A model generated the notes under the pieces. It saw only the letters and a list, made by a program, of their open reading frames with translations, was not told where the DNA came from and searched no databases. This document shows positions 1 through 6,282 of a stretch of DNA of 7,774 nt, piece by piece (position 1 is the first letter of the stretch; each line of letters starts with the position of its first letter). The stretch spans positions 1-7,774 of the forward strand of contig CANQZZ010000065.1 of assembly GCA_947628465.1 (NCBI GenBank), written 5' to 3'. The DNA is from an uncultured Clostridia bacterium (GTDB taxonomy: Bacteria; Bacillota_A; Clostridia; TANB77; CAG-508). The position numbers were made by a program, and so were the translations under genes.

Positions 1-314
1 TTTGCAATTTGCGCTCCTTTTTCTGGATGTTTTTTAAAATGTCTTACATTTTCATCATCTTGATAAGAATGTGGTTTGCCTATATCATGTAGCAACAAGG
101 CTAACCTTATTTCTAAATCGGGTTTTGAATTTTTTAATGCTACTAATGTATGGTTCCATACATCATATACATGCCAAGGATTTCTTTGGTCGAAACCATC
201 TTCGTCTTCTAATTCAGGAATTATCTGAAAAATTTGTTTTTTACCCTCTTGCAAACTTCTTATCATTTCTTCACCATTTAAACTAAGAATGTTTTCTAGA
301 TTTTTTCTATTCAT
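1..314 (-). CDS. HD-domain phosphohydrolase, partial (C-terminus beyond window)
   Basis: The first 104 residues of a metal-dependent HD-superfamily protein are visible; the gene runs off the left edge. An HD dyad lies at His76-Asp77 in the context LLLHDIGKP. An upstream histidine sits at about residue 55 (WNHTLVAL), and downstream histidines at 92 and 96 fall in RHFKKHPEKGA. This layout resembles stand-alone HD proteins related to the HD domain of tRNA nucleotidyltransferases, so a phosphohydrolase acting on a nucleotide or RNA end is likely, but the substrate cannot be read from the sequence. The ATG shares its A with the queH stop (TAATG), and AAGGAAGG sits six bases upstream inside queH, which indicates translational coupling. 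It is the last visible gene of the operon that begins at ruvB. Confidence 0.8.
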   Translation of the reverse strand, partial: MNRKNLENILSLNGEEMIRSLQEGKKQIFQIIPELEDEDGFDQRNPWHVYDVWNHTLVALKNSKPDLEIRLALLLHDIGKPHSYQDDENVRHFKKHPEKGAQIA

Positions 315-871
315 TAGATACCTTCCTTATCTTTCTCAATTTGCTTTTGATACCTGTCTTCCTCTGAAAATACACATCCACAATATTTTTGCATATATAA
401 TCCAAGTTTCCTTGCTTTTCTTTGTCCTTCTCTAAAGCCCACTCTAAAATCTCTATATACAAACTCTATTCCATATTCTTTTGCAAGTTTTTCTCCTAAT
501 TCTTTTAATGCTTCATGATTTTGATATGGGCTTACAAGTAGTGTTGTAGAAAAGCTATCATATCCGTGTTCTTTTGCATATTTTGCAGTCTGCTCAAGTC
601 TTACTCTATAGCAATAATTTATGCATCTATTTTCTAAATCATCTATTACATTTTTGCAAAACTCTTTTAAACCATAATTATCTTCAAATATAGCTTGTAC
701 ATTTATTGAATTTGTATATTCTTTTAAACAATCTCTTCTTGCTTCATATTCTTTATATGGATGAATATTTGGATTATACCAATAAACAGTTGGTTCTATT
801 CCTTCATTTCTTAATGTATCTATACAATATACACTACATGGTGCACAACAAGTATGTAATAATAACTTCAT
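314..871 (-). CDS. queH: Epoxyqueuosine reductase QueH (DUF208 family)
   Basis: QueH is the cobalamin-independent iron-sulfur enzyme that reduces epoxyqueuosine to queuosine at wobble position 34 of GUN-decoding tRNAs (His, Asn, Asp, Tyr). The 185-aa protein is full length. It has the N-terminal CCAPC motif (Cys8, Cys9, Cys12), the YNPNIHPYKEYE segment near residues 32-43, the RC...CY...RL motif (Cys83 and Cys87), the STTLLVSPYQNHE segment near 108-120, and the C-terminal GLYMQKYCGC motif (Cys164, Cys166). The two cysteines near 83-87 are three residues apart, where I remember two as usual; this memory is not firm. The SD sequence GAAGGAAT overlaps the stop codon of the glycosyltransferase upstream, with three bases between the genes. 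Linkage of queH to ruvB is common in Firmicutes. Confidence 0.95.
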   Translation of the reverse strand: MKLLLHTCCAPCSVYCIDTLRNEGIEPTVYWYNPNIHPYKEYEARRDCLKEYTNSINVQAIFEDNYGLKEFCKNVIDDLENRCINYCYRVRLEQTAKYAKEHGYDSFSTTLLVSPYQNHEALKELGEKLAKEYGIEFVYRDFRVGFREGQRKARKLGLYMQKYCGCVFSEEDRYQKQIEKDKEGI

Positions 872-874
872 TTT

Positions 875-1816
875 TTATTCCTTCTCTATATTAATTTTTT
901 TATCTATTATATATTCTGGTCTTTTCTTTGTATCATCATAAATTCTTGCAATATACTCTGATATCATCCAAATTGACACTAATTGCACTCCTGCAAAAAA
1001 TGTTATTGCAACCATCATTGATGTCCAACCTGATGCTAAATTATTAAGTTTAAATATATATGAAACTATTGCATATATTAGTAAGAATATTGATATAAAT
1101 ATTGATACAATACCTATCCCACCTATCAATTTTAAAGGTTTTGTAGAGAAACTAATTATTCCATCAGATGCAAGTTTTAACATTTTATTTAATGGATATT
1201 TGGTCTTACCTGCAAAACGTTCTTGCCTTTCATATTCAATTGGTGTTTGTTTAAATCCTACCCAACTAAATAATCCTCTTAAAAATTTATTATGCTCAGG
1301 CATTGCATTAATTACATCTATAACTTTTTTATCAGCTAATCTAAAATCACCTGTATCTTTTGGAATCTCTACATCTGATAAGCCATTTAATATTCTATAA
1401 AACATTTTTGCAGTTAATAATTTAAACTTAGATTCACCTTTTCTTGTTTTTCTTTTTGCATAAATTACTTCATTTCCTTGTTCCCAAAGCTTAATCATTT
1501 CCACTAATAATTCTGGTGGATCTTGAAGGTCAGCATCTATTATTAGACAGCAATCACCTGTTACATATTTTAGTCCTGCAGTTACTGCTGCTTGATGTCC
1601 AAAATTTCGTGAAAAAGATAATACTTTTACCGTTTTATCTTGATTTGCAATTTCTTCTAATAATTCTAATGTTTTATCTTTGCTACCATCATTTACAAAT
1701 ATCATTTCATGTTCATAATCACTTAATCCATTTAGAACAACTTTCATTCTAATATAGCATTCTTTAACAACATCTTCTTCAAAATACATTGGTATTACTA
1801 CTGATATTTTTTTCAT
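875..1816 (-). CDS. GtrB/CsbB-like family 2 membrane glycosyltransferase
   Basis: This 313-aa protein has the polyprenyl-phosphate glycosyltransferase layout: an N-terminal GT-A domain and two C-terminal membrane segments. Motifs seen are the SVVIPMYFEE start, NDGSKDKT (Asp43-Gly44-Ser45), the metal-binding DADLQDP (Asp94, Asp96), the acceptor-side GDFRL near 156-160, and ERFAGKTKY near 199-207. Hydrophobic stretches at about 228-255 and 265-288 are the predicted membrane helices. Family members transfer a sugar from a nucleotide sugar to undecaprenyl phosphate on the inner membrane face, for later cell-envelope glycosylation. The sugar cannot be told from sequence. The ATG has AAGGGGAG four bases upstream, inside the last codons of the frame-shifted ruvB reading, and follows the ruvB stop by one base (TAA A ATG). 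That tight junction supports the shifted ruvB end at 1818 as the real one. Confidence 0.93.
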   Translation of the reverse strand: MKKISVVIPMYFEEDVVKECYIRMKVVLNGLSDYEHEMIFVNDGSKDKTLELLEEIANQDKTVKVLSFSRNFGHQAAVTAGLKYVTGDCCLIIDADLQDPPELLVEMIKLWEQGNEVIYAKRKTRKGESKFKLLTAKMFYRILNGLSDVEIPKDTGDFRLADKKVIDVINAMPEHNKFLRGLFSWVGFKQTPIEYERQERFAGKTKYPLNKMLKLASDGIISFSTKPLKLIGGIGIVSIFISIFLLIYAIVSYIFKLNNLASGWTSMMVAITFFAGVQLVSIWMISEYIARIYDDTKKRPEYIIDKKINIEKE

Positions 1817-1817
1817 T

Positions 1818-2829
1818 TTACTCCCCTTTATATTCTAAACCTAAATGTTTATACGCATTTGGTGTTGCAATTCTACCTCTAGGTGTTCTTGCTAAAAACC
1901 CCATTTGCAATAAATATGGCTCATACACATCTTCTATAGTTTCTGTTTCTTCTCCTATTGTTGATGAAAGCGTTTCTATTCCAACAGGGCCTCCAGAATA
2001 ATTTAATATTATCGTTCTTAATAATTTTCTATCTATATTATCTAATCCGAAGATTATCTATTTCTAATTTTTCTAATGCTATTTTTGCAATATCTTCAGT
2101 AATTATTCCATCACCTAAAACAGCTGCATAATCTCTTACTCTTTTTAACAATCTATTTGCTATTCTAGGAGTTCCTCTAGAACGCCTTGCAATTTCCATT
2201 GAACCTTTTGCATCTATTTTTACATCTAAAATGCCTGCTGACCTTTTTACTATAGTATTTAATTCGTCCTCATTATACAATTCTAATCTATGTACAATTC
2301 CAAATCTATCTCTAAGTGGTGTTGTAAGCGAACCTGCTCTTGTTGTTGCTCCTATTAAAGTAAATTTTGGAAGCTCTAGTCTAATTGACCTTGCGCTAGG
2401 ACCTTTACCTATAATTATATCTAAATTATAATCTTCTAATGCAGGATAAAGGATTTCTTCAACACTTCTGTTTAATCTATGAATCTCGTCTATAAACAAA
2501 ACATCATTTGGTGAAAGATTTGTAAGAAGCGCTGCTAAGTCACCTGGTTTTTCTATTGCTGGACCTGATGTTATTCTAATATTTGTATTCATCTCATTAG
2601 ATATAATGCTTGCAAGTGTAGTTTTCCCAAGTCCTGGAGGACCATAAAGTAAAATATGATCAAGTGGCTCATTTCTTTTTTTTGCTGCCTCTATATATAT
2701 TTTCATATTTTCTTTTACTTTAGTTTGTCCAATGTATTCATCTAAAGTTTTTGGTCTTAATGAAACCTCCGCAATTTCTTCAGACTCGTCCTGCAAATTT
2801 GGAATTAATAAGTTTTCATTTTCATCCAT
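1818..2829 (-). CDS. ruvB: Holliday junction helicase RuvB, requires +1 frameshift at CGG (2047-2049)
   Basis: RuvB is the AAA+ hexameric motor that drives branch migration of Holliday junctions with RuvA. The zero frame gives only 263 aa and stops at 2038-2040. Residues 1-260 carry Walker A (GPPGLGKT, 63-70), Walker B DEIH (114-117), sensor 1 GATTRAG (about 160-165), the arginine-finger region RDRFG (173-177) and GTPRIANR. After CTT (2050-2052) the frame must move +1 over the C of CGG. Reading then resumes as [10 protein letters not shown] and includes the winged-helix signatures [25 protein letters not shown] and ATPNAY, ending at 1818. The joined product is 336 aa, the usual RuvB length. 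The C-terminal 76 codons are intact, so this does not look like a decayed gene. The SD sequence GAGAGG precedes ATG 2829. ruvA is not adjacent; ruvB is first in its operon. Confidence 0.95.
2046..2052 (-). other. +1 frameshift site in ruvB: CTT CGG A
   Basis: The coding strand reads GAT AAT CTT CGG ATT AGA TAA in the zero frame, with a stop two codons after CGG. Dropping the C at 2049 gives GAT AAT CTT GGA TTA GAT, which is Asp-Asn-Leu-Gly-Leu-Asp, the expected RuvB GLD motif before the winged helix. The CTT before the shift is also the P-site codon of the classic prfB (release factor 2) +1 shift, but no AGGGGG-like internal SD stimulator is seen upstream here. Confidence 0.9.
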
Positions 2830-2853
2830 TTTTTACCTCTCTTTTCTGCTACA

Positions 2854-2882
2854 ATTATATATTTAACTTTAATTTTATGCAA
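2854..2882 (-). promoter_or_regulatory. Sigma-A type promoter for the ruvB operon
   Basis: On the minus strand a TTGCAT -35 box (2877-2882) is followed by a 17-base spacer and a perfect TATAAT -10 box (2854-2859). The -10 box ends 24 bases before the ruvB ATG, leaving a short leader with the SD sequence GAGAGG. It lies just past the terminator of the hemolysin III gene, so ruvB, the glycosyltransferase, queH and the HD gene form a separate transcription unit. Confidence 0.8.
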
Positions 2883-2893
2883 TAGAAAACAAG

Positions 2894-2945
2894 AAAAAAG
2901 GAGTCTTCAAAGTGAACATTTTCTTGAGTTCACTTCAAAGTCTCC
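2894..2945 (-). terminator. Rho-independent terminator after hemolysin III gene
   Basis: The arms at 2900-2917 and 2928-2945 form an imperfect hairpin: an 8-bp inner stem (AAGTGAAC with GTTCACTT) and an outer GGAG/CTCC clamp with small internal mismatches. On the minus strand six T residues follow (2894-2899). The other side is also T-rich on the plus strand, so it may stop transcription both ways. It separates the trhP-hemolysin III unit from the ruvB promoter. Confidence 0.85.
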
Positions 2946-2952
2946 TCCTTTT

Positions 2953-3646
2953 TTACAATACATAAAAGAATATACAAAAGAATTGCAAAATAGTTCCTAA
3001 TAATATAAATAAGTGAAATACTGAATGCATATATTTATGTTTCACACCTACTCCGTAAAGTATTGCACCTATTGTATAAGCTACTCCTCCTAAAACTAGC
3101 AATATTAATCCTGTAGTATTTAATAATTTAGGAAGTAAATCTATTCTAAATACTATTGCCCATCCCATAAGTATATAGCAAATCATAGAAAATACTCTAT
3201 ATCTTCTTAAATCAATTGCATTAAGCACTATACCAAGAACCGCAGCTCCCCAAATTAATCCAAACATAGTCCATCCAATTATTGCATCATATTCTCTAAA
3301 CATGCAAAGTGTAAATGGTGTATATGAGCCGGCTATAAGTATAAATATTGTGCAGTGGTCTAAAATTTGCATTACTTTTTTTCCTGTTAGCTTAGGCGAT
3401 AACCCGGTGGTATATACTAGACATAGTATATAAAACAATAATGCTTATTCCATACACAATACTACTTACTACTCCATAAACGTTCTTATGAATTGCTGAA
3501 ATTACTATGCATAATATCATAGCAATTACACCAAGCGATGCACCAACGATGTGTGATGTCATATTAAAAATCTCTTCGCCCTTTGTATATGTAGGTAATA
3601 CTCTATCTTTTAACTTTGTTCTTTTTATGATAATCACTTCTTTCAA
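2953..3646 (-). CDS. Hemolysin III / YqfA (PAQR-like) membrane protein, requires +1 frameshift at CGG (3404-3406)
   Basis: This is a seven-helix membrane protein of the hemolysin III/YqfA family, distantly related to PAQR receptors; its bacterial function is poorly defined. The zero frame runs 84 codons and stops at 3392. Residues 1-80 include KGEEIFNMTSHIVG and the metal-site motif SSIYH (ending at His80). The remainder is in the +1 frame: GLSPKLTGKKVMQ, then the ILDHCTIFILIAGSYTPF family motif, further hydrophobic helices and the C-terminal HSVFH motif. All three histidine motifs survive, and the joined length is 230 aa, close to the family norm. The start is uncertain: no ATG is available. 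TTG at 3646 is the first candidate after an in-frame stop, and GTG at 3637 is an alternative. A weak promoter-like TTGGAT-16-TAATAT (3698-3725) overlaps the end of trhP. Confidence 0.9.
3403..3409 (-). other. +1 frameshift site in hemolysin III gene: CAC CGG G
   Basis: The zero frame reads TAC CAC CGG GTT ATC GCC TAA. Skipping the C at 3406 gives TAC CAC GGG TTA TCG CCT, which is Tyr-His-Gly-Leu-Ser-Pro and fits the YHxLxP segment of the family. Re-pairing of the His tRNA in the +1 frame (ACC) would be poor, so a simple P-site slip explains this site less well than out-of-frame or four-base reading in the A site. Confidence 0.9.
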
Positions 3647-3700
3647 CTTTTATTTTTCATTTGCTTTTAAACTAATATAATTAATATATTATTCTTTATA

Positions 3701-4945
3701 TTACTTTTTCCTTCTTAATATCCAACCTTTTTCTACTTCTATTGGTAATTTTAAAATTACTTTTTGTCCTTCTTTTCCTGGATTTACATGGTCTATTTCT
3801 TCAAATGTATCTGAATCATACATTTCCTCTATTTTAAAACTAATTGTTTCTAACTTATTTGGTATTATAATTTCTAATGTATCATCTAGTTGTAATCTAT
3901 TTCTAATTTCTATTAAATAACAATCTTGGGATGGTACATTTTTATCACTGCATAATATTTTTCCGCCAAATTCATAATCAGGATTATACTGTTTTCCTTC
4001 ATATTCTTGAAAATCTTTATTATTCTTATCGTTAAAATAAAACGTAGTTAAGCCTCTTGTTTTTGTTTTTTCTAATTCTTTTAAATACTTAGTATAATCA
4101 TATTTTTCAGGTGCTTTTAAATAGTCATCTATTGCATTTCTATATGTATTTATTATTGTTGCTAAATAGTACTCTGTTTTTAATCTTCCTTCTATTTTTA
4201 AACTATCTACTCCCATTTCTATAATTTCAGGAATTTCTTTTATTAAGCATAAATCTTTTGACGAAAGTATATATGTACCATTTTCATCTTGTTCAACTGG
4301 CATAAGATTCCCTGGATTGTTTTTTTCCTCTAAATACATATTATATGCCCATCTGCAACTTTGAGCACAATCTCCTAAATTACAATATCTTGATGCTAAA
4401 AAATCACTTAAATGGCATCTTCCAGAATAGCTATAACATATTGCGCCATGTACAAACATCTCTATTTCTAAATCTTTTGGTTTATTTTCCATTATCGCTT
4501 GTATTTCTTTTTTGTTTAATTCTCTTGCAAGTATTACTCTTTTTGCACCGTTTTTATACCAAAAATTGCAAGTATTATAGCTAACAACATTAGCTTGTGT
4601 ACTTATATGTATATTAATATTTGGAGCATATTCTTTTAATGTTTCTATTACTCCTCCATCTGAGGCTATAATTCCATCTACTTTTAATTCGTTTAAAAGT
4701 TTAGCTTGTTTTATAACTTCATTATACATATCATCTCTTGCATATATATTTAATGCTGCATAAACTTTTTTATTTATTGAATGTGCATATTCAATTGTTT
4801 TTGCAAGTTCATTATCATCGACATCTACTCTAGAACGAAGTGATAATTTCGATGTTCCCATATATACTGCGTCTGCCCCATATAGAAAAGCAGTCTTTGC
4901 TTTTTCAAATGACCCTGCTGGTGCAAGTAATTCTGGTTTTTTCAT
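3701..4945 (-). CDS. trhP: tRNA U34 hydroxylase TrhP (peptidase U32 family)
   Basis: This 414-aa U32-family protein resembles B. subtilis YrrO/TrhP, which uses prephenate and an iron-sulfur cluster to make 5-hydroxyuridine at wobble position 34. Visible motifs are KPELLAPAG at the N-terminus, GADAVYMG (23-30), INIHISTQAN (110-119), and the cysteine-rich core: Cys170, Cys177, Cys188, Cys193 and Cys197 in GAICYSYSGRC...GDCAQSCRW. SLKIEGR follows at about 251-257, then the C-terminal beta domain. It appears complete and has no in-frame CGG. The ATG is preceded by AAAGAAAGG. Its partner trmR lies 360 bp upstream on the same strand, separated by the oppositely oriented 84-aa ORF; in B. subtilis the yrrM-yrrN-yrrO genes are contiguous. 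Annotation as a protease would be the older family name, not the likely role. Confidence 0.9.
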   Translation of the reverse strand: MKKPELLAPAGSFEKAKTAFLYGADAVYMGTSKLSLRSRVDVDDNELAKTIEYAHSINKKVYAALNIYARDDMYNEVIKQAKLLNELKVDGIIASDGGVIETLKEYAPNINIHISTQANVVSYNTCNFWYKNGAKRVILARELNKKEIQAIMENKPKDLEIEMFVHGAICYSYSGRCHLSDFLASRYCNLGDCAQSCRWAYNMYLEEKNNPGNLMPVEQDENGTYILSSKDLCLIKEIPEIIEMGVDSLKIEGRLKTEYYLATIINTYRNAIDDYLKAPEKYDYTKYLKELEKTKTRGLTTFYFNDKNNKDFQEYEGKQYNPDYEFGGKILCSDKNVPSQDCYLIEIRNRLQLDDTLEIIIPNKLETISFKIEEMYDSDTFEEIDHVNPGKEGQKVILKLPIEVEKGWILRRKK

Positions 4946-4965
4946 GATTTTTTCCTTTCTTTTAT

Positions 4966-4994
4966 TTGACTAATTTATAATTTTATGGTAATAT
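4966..4994 (+). promoter_or_regulatory. Strong extended -10 promoter for the plus-strand gene
   Basis: TTGACT (4966-4971), a 17-base spacer and TAATAT (4989-4994) form a near-consensus sigma-A promoter, with the TG of an extended -10 at 4986-4987. The predicted start near 5000 leaves a leader of about 30 bases that carries AGGAGG (5015-5020) ten bases before the ATG. It is the best promoter in the window and shows that this strand is transcribed. Confidence 0.85.
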
Positions 4995-5030
4995 ATATTC
5001 CTAACTATTTTATTAGGAGGGTATACTCTT

Positions 5031-5285
5031 ATGTTTAATAAAAGCAATAGGCGGAAATTTCAGCCTAGGATAACTTTTAAGAATTCATTAAAAGTATCCA
5101 GCACTCCAAAAAGTATTGTTGAATTAGCCTCATTTAAGAGTCTTGAAATTCTGGAAATTGTTACCAGAACAGACCCTGAGCTTACAATTTTTTATTTTGT
5201 AAAGGAGGATTCTTCTAAAGGATTAAGTCCAATAAGAAATGAAATTGGAGAATTCCTAACAGTATTTTTTCTAAAAGATAGTTAA
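5031..5285 (+). CDS. Unrecognised 84-aa protein, or a 13-aa peptide if CGG at codon 8 shifts the frame
   Basis: I do not recognise this protein. It is the only plus-strand gene and has its own promoter, an AGGAGGG ribosome binding site and a terminator, so expression is well supported. The 84-aa reading has a basic N-terminus (SNRRKFQPR), then a mixed alpha/beta-looking region with ELASFKSLEILEIV, TIFYFVKED and a C-terminal EFLTVFFLKDS; no signal peptide or membrane helix is evident. Codon use looks less AT-rich than its neighbours (AGG twice, CTG, GCC, CAG), which may mean transfer. Codon 8 is CGG (5052-5054) followed by A, the same CGGA seen at two of the three shift sites. A +1 shift there would give MFNKSNRGNFSLG and stop at TAA 5071-5073. 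So it may be a foreign protein, a decoding sensor or a leader-type peptide gene. Confidence 0.6.
   Translation: MFNKSNRRKFQPRITFKNSLKVSSTPKSIVELASFKSLEILEIVTRTDPELTIFYFVKEDSSKGLSPIRNEIGEFLTVFFLKDS
5049..5055 (+). other. Potential +1 shift site: AGG CGG A at codons 7-8
   Basis: This is the only in-frame CGG outside the three broken genes. Reading AGG then GGA after skipping the C leads to a stop six codons later (5071-5073). Unlike the other sites, the shift would end the protein instead of extending it, the opposite outcome. No family sequence is available to tell which reading is used. Confidence 0.4.
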
Positions 5286-5295
5286 ATCTTTTTTT

Positions 5296-5324
5296 GAGGT
5301 GTTCATTAAATGAGCACCTCTTTT
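5296..5324 (+). terminator. Terminator of the plus-strand gene
   Basis: GAGGTGTTCATT pairs with AATGAGCACCTC (5296-5320) in a near-perfect palindrome, followed by TTTTATTATTTT on the plus strand. A second small hairpin (AAAAGAT/ATCTTTT, 5273-5292) overlaps the stop codon just before it. On the minus strand the larger hairpin is followed by A residues, so it should not stop transcription coming from trmR. Confidence 0.85.
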
Positions 5325-5911
5325 ATTATTTTAGTTATTGCAAGTCCATCTCCTACCTCTAGGATTTTTGTTTCCAAACTTTCATTTTCAGTTATTTCCT
5401 TTATATATTCCCTTAAATGTGTTACTGCCGTTCTTTGTTTATGCTTATTATAATCACTCATAACATATCCTTTATACAATACATTGTCAGCAAGTATAGT
5501 ACTTCCCTTTCTAGAAAGTCTTAATGCTTCTTTCAAAAATAAAGGATATTTTCCTTTTGCTGCATCTATGAAAAACATATCATATTTTTCATTTAATGTC
5601 GGTAATATCTCTACAGCATTTCCAATCATTACATTTATTTCTTTTTCTAATCCAAGTTCTTTTATATTATTCTTTGCTTCATTTGCTCTTTTTTCATCTA
5701 ATTCAATTGTATCTATTTTTAAGTTTGAAATATTTTGTTTCATTAAAGTTTTTGCAAAGCATATTGAAGAATAACCTGTTGCTGTTCCTAATTCTAATAT
5801 TCTACCAGGTTTTTCTTTCAATAATATTTCTTTAATAACTTCTAATGTATCATCCATTACAATAGGTATATGCTCTTCTAAAGCTTTTTCTTTTATTTGT
5901 TTTATACTCAA
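5306..5911 (-). CDS. trmR: tRNA 5-hydroxyuridine methyltransferase TrmR (YrrM-like)
   Basis: This is a 201-aa class I SAM-dependent O-methyltransferase of the COMT/YrrM type. In B. subtilis TrmR methylates 5-hydroxyuridine at wobble position 34 to 5-methoxyuridine. Motifs seen are the SAM-binding ELGTATGYSS (about 41-50), the acidic strand TIELDEKRA, FFIDAAKGKYP, and LADNVLYKGYV with the metal-binding Asp-Asn pair. The start is TTG at 5911: no ATG is nearby, and AAGGTGAT lies at the right distance, overlapping the TGA stop of the upstream gene, with four bases between genes. The last codons form one arm of the convergent gene's terminator hairpin. Nearby trhP makes the substrate base, which supports TrmR over a catechol or generic O-methyltransferase. 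Confidence 0.88.
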   Translation of the reverse strand: MSIKQIKEKALEEHIPIVMDDTLEVIKEILLKEKPGRILELGTATGYSSICFAKTLMKQNISNLKIDTIELDEKRANEAKNNIKELGLEKEINVMIGNAVEILPTLNEKYDMFFIDAAKGKYPLFLKEALRLSRKGSTILADNVLYKGYVMSDYNKHKQRTAVTHLREYIKEITENESLETKILEVGDGLAITKIIKEVLI

Positions 5912-5915
5912 AATA

Positions 5916-6263
5916 TCACCTTAAATTAATCCTATTTGGTTTATCTTTACTTACTTTAAAATTCATATACCAGTTCTTGAAAATTGATGCTAAATCTTTA
6001 ATTCCGTTTTTAAAATAATAATCAAATTGCTTTTTAACTTCATCTCTTTGAGCTATTTCATTTACTACATCATCTAATTTTTCATTGTTTTCACATCTTT
6101 GTGAAATTTCATCTAAAATCTTTTTTCTATTCTTTGTATCATCTGATAATGCTGCTTTGTCTAGTTCTCTGTGAAAAGCCTGTGAGCCTGGTCTGTAGTT
6201 ACCATGTCTATCAAACACCTTTACATATCTATCTCTTCTCATTTTTGAAGTCCATACTTCCAT
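5916..6263 (-). CDS. Unrecognised 115-aa basic/charged protein between typA and trmR
   Basis: I do not recognise a family. From the chosen start the protein begins MEVWTSKMRRDRYVKVFDRHG, with a compact N-terminal segment rich in Arg, Tyr and Gly (FDRHGNYRPG). A charged, probably helical middle with many Lys, Asp and Glu follows, then an aromatic stretch FKNWYMNF before a basic tail. No signal peptide or membrane helix is seen, so it is likely cytosolic. The ATG at 6263 is preferred because AAGGGGG (6273-6279) lies nine bases upstream. The longer 129-aa reading overlaps typA without an SD, and the ATG at 6272 touches the SD. It begins 19 bases after typA ends and its stop overlaps the trmR SD, so the three genes look co-transcribed. 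It ends in TGA, which shows TGA is a stop here. Confidence 0.75.
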   Translation of the reverse strand: MEVWTSKMRRDRYVKVFDRHGNYRPGSQAFHRELDKAALSDDTKNRKKILDEISQRCENNEKLDDVVNEIAQRDEVKKQFDYYFKNGIKDLASIFKNWYMNFKVSKDKPNRINLR

Positions 6264-6272
6264 AAAAATCAT

Positions 6273-6279
6273 CCCCCTT
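6273..6279 (-). promoter_or_regulatory. Ribosome binding site fixing the start of the 115-aa gene
   Basis: AAGGGGG on the minus strand lies nine bases before the ATG at 6263 and directly abuts an earlier in-frame ATG (6272), too close for that one to be used. Confidence 0.7.
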
Positions 6280-6282
6280 TTA

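Noticed and set aside
71..286. Plus-strand ORF opposite the HD-domain gene
   Set aside because: It has no SD or promoter and mirrors a recognised coding region on the other strand. The other plus-strand ORFs inside minus-strand genes were dropped for the same reason.
1818..2037. ruvB as a pseudogene truncated at 263 aa, with the rest as dead sequence
   Set aside because: The downstream 76 codons keep every RuvB winged-helix motif, the joined length is normal, and the next gene starts one base after the shifted stop, so the reading frame is under selection.
2953..3438. Separate gene starting at TTG 3438 (161 aa) downstream of the hemolysin III break
   Set aside because: There is no SD, the first 11 residues are out-of-frame sequence from the upstream half, and the rest continues exactly where the upstream part of the family stops.
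3650..3725. Separate promoter for the hemolysin III gene (TTGGAT-16-TAATAT)
   Set aside because: Several -10-like boxes occur by chance in this very AT-rich gap and the -35 overlaps trhP; co-transcription with trhP explains it as well, so it is only mentioned, not called.
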